From Falsibacillus pallidus (GTDB lineage Bacteria > Bacillota > Bacilli > Bacillales > DSM-25281), in contig NZ_QQAY01000005.1 of assembly GCF_003350505.1 (NCBI RefSeq), positions 62,001 to 126,000 on the forward strand: 64,000 nucleotides of DNA, given 5' to 3'. Each line of letters begins with the position of its first letter. Position 1 is the first letter of the stretch. A program made the translations under genes and the position numbers. The notes beneath the pieces are model-generated. The model saw only the letters and a list, made by a program, of their open reading frames with translations. It searched no databases and had not been told where the DNA came from. Shown here in pieces: positions 58,697 to 64,000 of the stretch.

Positions 58697-61600
58697 TTAC
58701 AGGTCGAATTCTCGAGTTCGACGTTTCTTTTTCTTTCTGAATTTGCCAATGGTCTCGTATACGATCGGTACAATGAGTAGTGTAAGCAAGGTTGAACTTG
58801 TCAATCCTCCGATTACAGTCACACCGAGGCCTTTCGAGATGAAGCCGCTGCCTTCCAATCCGAGTGCCAACGGAAGCAATGCACCGATTGTGGCAATCGC
58901 CGTCATCAGGATTGGGCGCAAACGAGTCATTCCAGCCTCCAGCAGTGCCTCTCTGGTGGATAAGCCTTCCTGCTCTTTATGAATAACCCTGTCAATCAAG
59001 ACAATGGCGTTCGTGACTACAATTCCAATCAGCATCAATGCGCCGATCATTGCGGAAATGCTCAACGTTTCTCCTGATATCAGCAAGCCAAGAACGCCGC
59101 CGATGACCGTAAATGGCAGGGAGAATAGGATGGCAAACGGCGCCAATCCTCCACCGAATGTGATAACGAGAATCAGGTACACGATCGCAATCGCTGCGAG
59201 CATGGCCAGACCAAGCTGTGTAAAGGATTCTTTAATATCTTCTGTCACCCCGCCCATGGAAATCTCCATGTTGGAAGGGACATCGATCTTATCGACTTCT
59301 TTCTGCAGGCTGGCTGAAGCTTTCGACACATCCTTCGTGGTCGGCTCTCCGCTCACTTCTACAAATATCCGGCCGTCCCTGCGTGAAATGGTATTGGAAG
59401 TCTTTCCTTCCTTCACCTCTGCAATATCTTTTACAGAGATTTGCATTCCAAGAGGCGACTGGATTTTCTTGCTTGTCAAATCATCTATATTTTTGTAATT
59501 GCTCTTTTCAACCCCAAGATAGACGTTGACCTCTTCCCCATCTTTGATGACAGTGGTCAAGACAGGGCGCTGGCGCTGCGGGCTCAATGCCATTCCTACC
59601 TGAGCGGGAGTCAGGCCATACTGGCTCAGCTTTTCCTGGTCGACAGAAAGCGTGTATTCATCATACGTTTCAGACATGCTGGAGTCGACGTTCTTAAAGT
59701 CCTTCAGCCCTTTCATGGCTTTCTCGCCTTTGTTCACAACAGGTTCGATTTCCTTCATATTCTCTCCGTAAACGTATAGGGAGATCTTATTGGAAGCGCC
59801 CCCGCCTCCAAAGCTTTGGGATTCCCAGGTCCCTATGTCCGTCGTTTTCTGCAGGTCTTTGATAACTTTTTCTTTCTCTTTTTCAAAGTCTGGCGTGTCG
59901 TCTTTATAAGACACGTAGAATAATGCATTATTCGAGCTGCCCGGATTCATCGGGTTCTCCCCTCCGACCGAGTACTGGATCGTTGTTGCATACTTTTGTT
60001 TCTCAAAGTAGCTCTGAGCTTTTTCCGCCGCTTTTTCCACTTCTTCAAGCGTCTGACCCGGATCAGGCTTGAATGTCGCGATGACCATCTTATCTTCTTC
60101 AGAAGACAAGAAGCTGACGCCGACGACTGGCAGAAGCGCTAAACTTCCTGCGAGCATCAAAACAGCAATGATAGAAGTAATGATTTTATGATTGAGGGAC
60201 CACGTCAGTGCCCGTTTGTATCCTCTTGTCAATTTGCTTGGCTTATCTTCCCTGTGAGGCTTTTTCTTCACGCCTTTTTTAAACAGCGCATGCGCCATCA
60301 TCGGAACAATCGTCACGGCAACAAGAAGGGATGCCAAAAGTGAAAAGACGATGGTCAAAGCAAACGGCAGGAACAGTTCCCCTATCATGCCTTTCACTAA
60401 GCCGAGCGGCAGGAATACCGCGATAGTCACGATTGTAGAAGAAGCAATCGGCTTAAACATTTCCTTTGTTGCTTCTCTGATTAGGACGCCGCCTTTTAGC
60501 GTTTCATCCTTCAATGACATCCGCCTGTAAATATTCTCAATGACAACGATCGAGTCATCGATGACCCGTCCAATTGCTACGGTCATTGCACCAAGCGTCA
60601 TGATATTCAATGTGATATCCATCTGCTTCAACAGAAGGACAGCAATCAATAATGACAGCGGGATCGAGATGATCGAGATGATCGTCGTTTTAAAATCCCT
60701 TAAGAACAGCATGATGATAATGACAGCAAACAATGCGCCAAAGATCGCTTTGTTCAGCATTGTGCTTACTGATTTTTCAATCGGCTTACCTTGATCGAAC
60801 GTCGTTACAATATCGAGGCCGTCATGTGTTTTTTCGAGTTCTTTAATTTGCTTCTTAACTTCGTTTGCCACATCCACCGTGTTCGCATCAGAAGCCTTCA
60901 CAATTTGAATCCCGATGGACTCTTTTCCATTGGTACGTGAAATGGATTCTGCTTTCCCGGTGAATTTAATATCAGCAATATCTTTTAAAGGTACAGTCGG
61001 CAATTTAATAGCAGCCGCTGACCCTTGAGCTGCATTTGGCATTCCCGCTTTTTGGCCAACCGTGCCTTGAGGCTGCTGCGCAGACCCATTTTGCCCGCCG
61101 GCACCTTTCATTGCAGAGCCTGCTGAAGCTTGTCCACCTTGTCCTGCAGAGCCCGCTGAAGGAATGACAGGGATTTTAATATTTTTCAAATCATCCAAAG
61201 AGGCAACTTTTCCATCGACCACAACGGATTTTTCCGTATCTGAAAACGTGAAAAGGCCAAGCGGGAAGGACACGTTGGATCCCTTTATGAAATTTTTGAC
61301 GGTTTCCTCGTCCATTCCCAATGCTTTCAACTTATCCTGTTTAAATACGATTTCTGCTTCTTCCAGCTGCTGGCCGGAAATCTGCACGGAGGAAACACCA
61401 TCGATGCCTTCTAGCACAGGCAGGATGTCCCTCTCAGTTTCTTTTGTCAATTTGGCCAGTGATTGGCTATCATTCGAAGCACTTAAAGCCATGATTGGAA
61501 ATGCATTGAAGCTTAGTCTGGAAACATCGGGATCCTTTACACCATCTGGAAGACTGATGTCCCCAAGAGCTTCCTTCACCTCATTTTCAGCATCATCCAT

Positions 61601-61903
61601 ATTCTTTTCAAAATTATATTCAATCTGAATGGCAGACGCATTTTGATAAGAGGTTGAGCTGACCATCTTCACTCCATTTAAGCCTTTGATTCTCTGTTCA
61701 AGAGGCTTAGAGATTTTATCTGCAACTTCAGATGGCGTAGCTCCTGGATACACCGTAGTCACTGTAATAATCGGCGTTGTGATATTCGGAATCGTTTCGA
61801 GCTTCATATTAAAGCCAGAATAAAGACCGGCCGCCGCAATAATCATTGTAATAAGCCATATGGCGAATTTATTCTTTAGCGAAAAATTGATAATGCTGTT
61901 CAT
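58697..61903 (-). CDS. swrC: RND family efflux transporter (SwrC/AcrB type)
   Basis: About 1068 residues; 12 membrane helices and two large outside domains, typical HAE1/AcrB architecture. Seen are the N-terminal MNSIINFSLKNKFAIWLITM, RAIIRDDS-type stretch VIDDSIVVIENIYRRMSL with the proton-relay acidic residues in helix 4, and the C-terminal VVTNAIVLIDRVIHKEQEG. Exports amphipathic molecules such as surfactin in B. subtilis. A Gly/Gln/Ala/Ser-rich insert lies at about residues 249-298. The start is ATG 61903 after GGAGGGG. Divergent from a TetR gene, as in yerO/swrC. Confidence 0.9.
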   Translation of the reverse strand: MNSIINFSLKNKFAIWLITMIIAAAGLYSGFNMKLETIPNITTPIITVTTVYPGATPSEVADKISKPLEQRIKGLNGVKMVSSTSYQNASAIQIEYNFEKNMDDAENEVKEALGDISLPDGVKDPDVSRLSFNAFPIMALSASNDSQSLAKLTKETERDILPVLEGIDGVSSVQISGQQLEEAEIVFKQDKLKALGMDEETVKNFIKGSNVSFPLGLFTFSDTEKSVVVDGKVASLDDLKNIKIPVIPSAGSAGQGGQASAGSAMKGAGGQNGSAQQPQGTVGQKAGMPNAAQGSAAAIKLPTVPLKDIADIKFTGKAESISRTNGKESIGIQIVKASDANTVDVANEVKKQIKELEKTHDGLDIVTTFDQGKPIEKSVSTMLNKAIFGALFAVIIIMLFLRDFKTTIISIISIPLSLLIAVLLLKQMDITLNIMTLGAMTVAIGRVIDDSIVVIENIYRRMSLKDETLKGGVLIREATKEMFKPIASSTIVTIAVFLPLGLVKGMIGELFLPFALTIVFSLLASLLVAVTIVPMMAHALFKKGVKKKPHREDKPSKLTRGYKRALTWSLNHKIITSIIAVLMLAGSLALLPVVGVSFLSSEEDKMVIATFKPDPGQTLEEVEKAAEKAQSYFEKQKYATTIQYSVGGENPMNPGSSNNALFYVSYKDDTPDFEKEKEKVIKDLQKTTDIGTWESQSFGGGGASNKISLYVYGENMKEIEPVVNKGEKAMKGLKDFKNVDSSMSETYDEYTLSVDQEKLSQYGLTPAQVGMALSPQRQRPVLTTVIKDGEEVNVYLGVEKSNYKNIDDLTSKKIQSPLGMQISVKDIAEVKEGKTSNTISRRDGRIFVEVSGEPTTKDVSKASASLQKEVDKIDVPSNMEISMGGVTEDIKESFTQLGLAMLAAIAIVYLILVITFGGGLAPFAILFSLPFTVIGGVLGLLISGETLSISAMIGALMLIGIVVTNAIVLIDRVIHKEQEGLSTREALLEAGMTRLRPILMTAIATIGALLPLALGLEGSGFISKGLGVTVIGGLTSSTLLTLLIVPIVYETIGKFRKKKKRRTREFDL

Positions 61904-61938
61904 CTCGCCCCTCCACTCTATTTTATGTATTTTAGGAT

Positions 61939-61952
61939 TGACCAATCAGTCA
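61939..61952. promoter_or_regulatory. TetR operator 1
   Basis: TGACCAATCAGTCA, a near-perfect palindrome 36 bp upstream of swrC. It is the first of three related sites in the divergent gap. Confidence 0.8.
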
Positions 61953-61971
61953 TAACAACTCATAATATAAC

Positions 61972-61985
61972 TGACCAGTCGGTTA
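61972..61985. promoter_or_regulatory. TetR operator 2
   Basis: TGACCAGTCGGTTA within ATAACTGACCAGTCGGTTAT, which is itself a larger palindrome. It is 33 bp from operator 1. Confidence 0.8.
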
Positions 61986-62037
61986 TGAGTCAACTTTAAA
62001 TGTTACATTTTAACAAAATAGACACTTTGAAATAACG

Positions 62038-62051
62038 TGACCAATCGGTCA
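62038..62051. promoter_or_regulatory. TetR operator 3
   Basis: TGACCAATCGGTCA, 40 bp before the TetR start, followed by TAATAT, so binding should block the regulator's own promoter. Confidence 0.8.
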
Positions 62052-62090
62052 TAATATAAGCAACACTATCTCTTGATGCAGGGAGCGTTC

Positions 62091-62978
62091 ATGATGAAGG
62101 AAAAGGAAAAATTAATCATAGAAACAGGAATCAAGCTGTTTGCCACAAAAGGCTTTACCGCTACTTCCATACAAGAAATCGCGACAGAATGCAGTATTTC
62201 AAAAGGCGCCTTCTATTTATATTTCAAATCAAAAGAAGCACTGCTATTAGCCATTTTCGAATATTACTATTCCCGCATCCAAGAGCGCGTGAAAGAAATT
62301 GATAATCAGCCGCTCCAACCACGGGAACGCTTCGTCAAACAAATCCATTGCCACTATGATGAAATCAGCAAGCATAAAGAATTTATCATCATGCAGGTAA
62401 GGGAGCATGCAATCCCCTTCAATGAAGCAATCGAAACATTCATCCGTAATATGCGGGTAAGTTCCAATCTTTACTACCAAAGGATTCTGATGGAGATCTA
62501 CGGCGATGCCATCACGCCATACATATGGGACATGACTGTCATGCTGCAGGGAATCTTCCATTCTTTCCTTGAACTGATCATCTTCGAAGTCACAGAACTT
62601 AATCTTGATCATCTTTCCCATTACCTCTTAAAGAGGGCAGATGATTTGGTCAAAGGATTGACAGGGAGTGATCCTGAAAAAGAAAAACCAATCCTGTCGA
62701 CAGATGCCATGAACAAGCTGCTGGCTGAAAAAGTGCTTCATCCGCAAAAAACTAAGAGAGACTTATTAGCTGCCATTGATGATGCAAAAGAGAGATTTTA
62801 TGACCACCCTAAAAAAGAAGATATCACTATTACTCTTGAGGTTCTGGAAGAGGAAATCAAGCGGGAAGAGTCCAGAGCTCCAGTAATCCAGGGAATGCTG
62901 GCTAATTTCAGCTCTTTCCCTGAGCTCACTGATTTGAAAAGTCTTATTGAAGAATTCTTTTTTGCAGAAAAAAAATAA
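62091..62978 (+). CDS. TetR family repressor (YerO-like)
   Basis: About 295 residues, long for the family. The N-terminal HTH is TAT-type: GIKLFATKGFTATSIQEIATECSISKGAFYLYFKSKEALL. The C-terminal domain is large and helical, with an extra acidic stretch at the end (about 215-295). It is divergent from swrC with three matching palindromes between, so it represses the pump and itself. Start ATG 62091 after AGGGAG; ATG 62094 is equally possible. Confidence 0.9.
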   Translation: MMKEKEKLIIETGIKLFATKGFTATSIQEIATECSISKGAFYLYFKSKEALLLAIFEYYYSRIQERVKEIDNQPLQPRERFVKQIHCHYDEISKHKEFIIMQVREHAIPFNEAIETFIRNMRVSSNLYYQRILMEIYGDAITPYIWDMTVMLQGIFHSFLELIIFEVTELNLDHLSHYLLKRADDLVKGLTGSDPEKEKPILSTDAMNKLLAEKVLHPQKTKRDLLAAIDDAKERFYDHPKKEDITITLEVLEEEIKREESRAPVIQGMLANFSSFPELTDLKSLIEEFFFAEKK

Positions 62979-62989
62979 AAAAGCTCAAC

Positions 62990-63027
62990 AAAAAGCAGGA
63001 GGCATTCGGCCTCCTGCTTTTTGTTTT
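62990..63027. terminator. Bidirectional terminator
   Basis: The 13-14-bp stem AAAAAGCAGGAGG/CCTCCTGCTTTTT is flanked by T-rich DNA, between the convergent TetR gene and ltaS. Confidence 0.9.
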
Positions 63028-63029
63028 AT

Positions 63030-64000
63030 TTATTGTTCATTTTTTGGTTCACGGTTTGTGTAATCATATTTGCTTCGGTCAACCGGCGTGAAGCCAGGTG
63101 GTGTATAGAAACGAAGCAAGTCGCCGTAGACGATGCTGTCGGAAAGTTCAAGTTCTTTCTTCGCAACGTCATCAAGCTGTTTACACTGCTGTGCATCTAC
63201 TTTTTCGCCGTCTGGATTGCTGTAGCACGTTCCATTGATTTGGTATGCCTTAGAGGATACAAAGTCGCCGTTGCGGAACGGAACAAGATCACGGTGCTGG
63301 TCAGATAATAAATCGGAACCAAACGTCATGAAGTCTTTTGTATCAACACCTAGCAAGTGCATCAATGTTGGGCGAACGTCAACTTCTCCGCCATACTTGT
63401 GGATCTGGCCGCCTTTCACGCCAGGTACACTGATAAACAACGGTACACGTTGAAGCTGAGCATTTTCAAATGGAGTAATATCCTTGCCCATTACTTTTGA
63501 CATTGCAGCGTTATGGTTTTCAGAGATGCCGTAGTGGTCCCCGTACATAACGACTACAGTATTGTCGGCTAGTCCAGATTCTTTTAGATCAGTAAAGAAC
63601 TGCTGTAATGCTTCATCCATATAATGAGCCGTTTGGAAGTAGTGGTTCACTACACCATCACCGAAGTCCCCTGCAGGGAAGTCTGTGTCTCCCTCATCCA
63701 TTGGGAATGGGAAGTGGTTGGAAAGTGAAATGAACTTAGTATAGAACGGCTGCTTCAATTCTTTAAGCATTGGCATGGACTCTTTGAAGAATGGCTTATC
63801 CTTCAAACCATAGTTCAATGTATCTTGATCATTCATATCGTAGTAAGTTGCATCAAAGAATTTGTCATATCCCATTGACTTGTACATTTCATCGCGGTTC
63901 CAGAATGTTTTATAGTTTCCGTGGAACACTGCTGACGTGTAGCCATGATCTTTCAGGATGGCTGGTGCAGACTGATATGTGTTCTGGGCTTTATTCGTAA
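63030..64000 (-). CDS. ltaS: Lipoteichoic acid synthase, C-terminal half (5' end cut by window edge)
   Basis: About 323 residues of the extracellular sulfatase-fold domain are visible; the frame is open beyond base 64000, so the five-helix membrane part and the catalytic Thr are missing. Family stretches are NTYQSAPAILKDHGYTSAVFHGN, FWNRDEMYKSMGYDKFFD, FISLSNHFPFP, VVVMYGDHYGISENHN (metal-binding Asp-His) and GGEVDVRPTLMHLLGVD. It polymerises glycerol phosphate from phosphatidylglycerol onto the lipid anchor. Bacillus has several LtaS paralogues (LtaS, YfnI, YqgS); which one this is cannot be decided from this fragment. Confidence 0.92.
   Translation of the reverse strand, partial: TNKAQNTYQSAPAILKDHGYTSAVFHGNYKTFWNRDEMYKSMGYDKFFDATYYDMNDQDTLNYGLKDKPFFKESMPMLKELKQPFYTKFISLSNHFPFPMDEGDTDFPAGDFGDGVVNHYFQTAHYMDEALQQFFTDLKESGLADNTVVVMYGDHYGISENHNAAMSKVMGKDITPFENAQLQRVPLFISVPGVKGGQIHKYGGEVDVRPTLMHLLGVDTKDFMTFGSDLLSDQHRDLVPFRNGDFVSSKAYQINGTCYSNPDGEKVDAQQCKQLDDVAKKELELSDSIVYGDLLRFYTPPGFTPVDRSKYDYTNREPKNEQ

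Noticed and set aside
1-64000. tRNA or rRNA genes, prophage or insertion sequences
   Set aside because: No conserved rRNA stretches, no clear tRNA cloverleaf and no transposase or phage gene was seen on either strand.

Overview
The window looks like a chromosomal segment of a Gram-positive, endospore-forming Bacillaceae bacterium (Bacillus sensu lato). The support is the gene set: liaIHFSR, a pspA-yuaF-floT operon with a sigma-W-type promoter, mreBH, ltaS, a yerO/swrC-type pair, an hmp/nsrR pair, hutH and a SASP-like gene. AGGAGG-type ribosome sites, rho-independent terminators, and guanine and preQ1 riboswitches agree with this. No rRNA, tRNA, insertion sequence, phage or CRISPR locus was seen. 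The species cannot be named from the sequence. Both ends cut genes: psuG on the left, ltaS on the right.

Layout. 0-5.4 kb: psuK-psuG (pseudouridine catabolism), a MarR/MFS efflux pair with a perfect palindromic operator, and motAB. 5.7-12.6 kb: DUF1992, a small ORF, hmp/nsrR with two NsrR-like boxes, DUF488, an M29 aminopeptidase, an MFS permease, and a LysR regulator. 12.7-18.2 kb: a YeiH-like permease, two secreted proteins of unusual composition, and nupG behind a guanine riboswitch. 18.6-26 kb: a polysaccharide deacetylase, hutH, a thioesterase, a BMP lipoprotein next to a chemoreceptor, and mreBH. 26-33 kb: an HTH regulator-hydrolase-YhfC operon, a TPR-like protein, then an ECF sigma/anti-sigma pair followed by a surface protein with an MPKTG motif and a class F-like sortase. 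33-41 kb: a secreted PLD/LTD protein, pspA-yuaF-floT, an ABC-F ATPase behind a translated leader, and queF behind a preQ1 riboswitch. 41.6-46 kb: a CarH-like B12 photosensor domain, a PAS-like protein and a CheB-CheR-PAS hybrid. 46-54.5 kb: an ATP-grasp ligase, carbonic anhydrase, GNAT, TerC, an APH-family kinase and lia. 54.6-64 kb: a flippase, TspO-like, HpaB-like, a small SASP-like gene, swrC/TetR with three operators, and ltaS.

Three observations stand out. (1) An ECF sigma circuit. The motif TGATCCAA-N14-CGTT(A/T) occurs, with identical 14-bp spacing, upstream of the sigma/anti-sigma operon (29.3 kb), the MPKTG-protein/sortase operon (31.0 kb) and, about 13 kb away, the pair of unusual secreted proteins (16.6 kb). 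This looks like one regulon building a cell-surface or matrix system: a sortase-anchored tandem four-helix protein with eight register-conserved histidines, and a 46-residue-repeat beta-rich protein. (2) Phased intergenic arrays. Several non-coding gaps hold degenerate arrays whose short core recurs every 21 bp (GCGCATA or ACTTTT core) or 52 bp (GGGC core), with unrelated spacers. Both periods are close to whole numbers of helical turns. Most GCGCATA arrays follow a conserved 22-bp element. (3) Two copies of a roughly 110-bp structured repeat with a compensatory stem change.

Envelope stress and antimicrobial response is a recurring theme (lia, floT/pspA, ABC-F, swrC, ltaS, the ECF module), beside sensing genes (motAB, chemoreceptor, CheB/CheR hybrid, B12 sensor).
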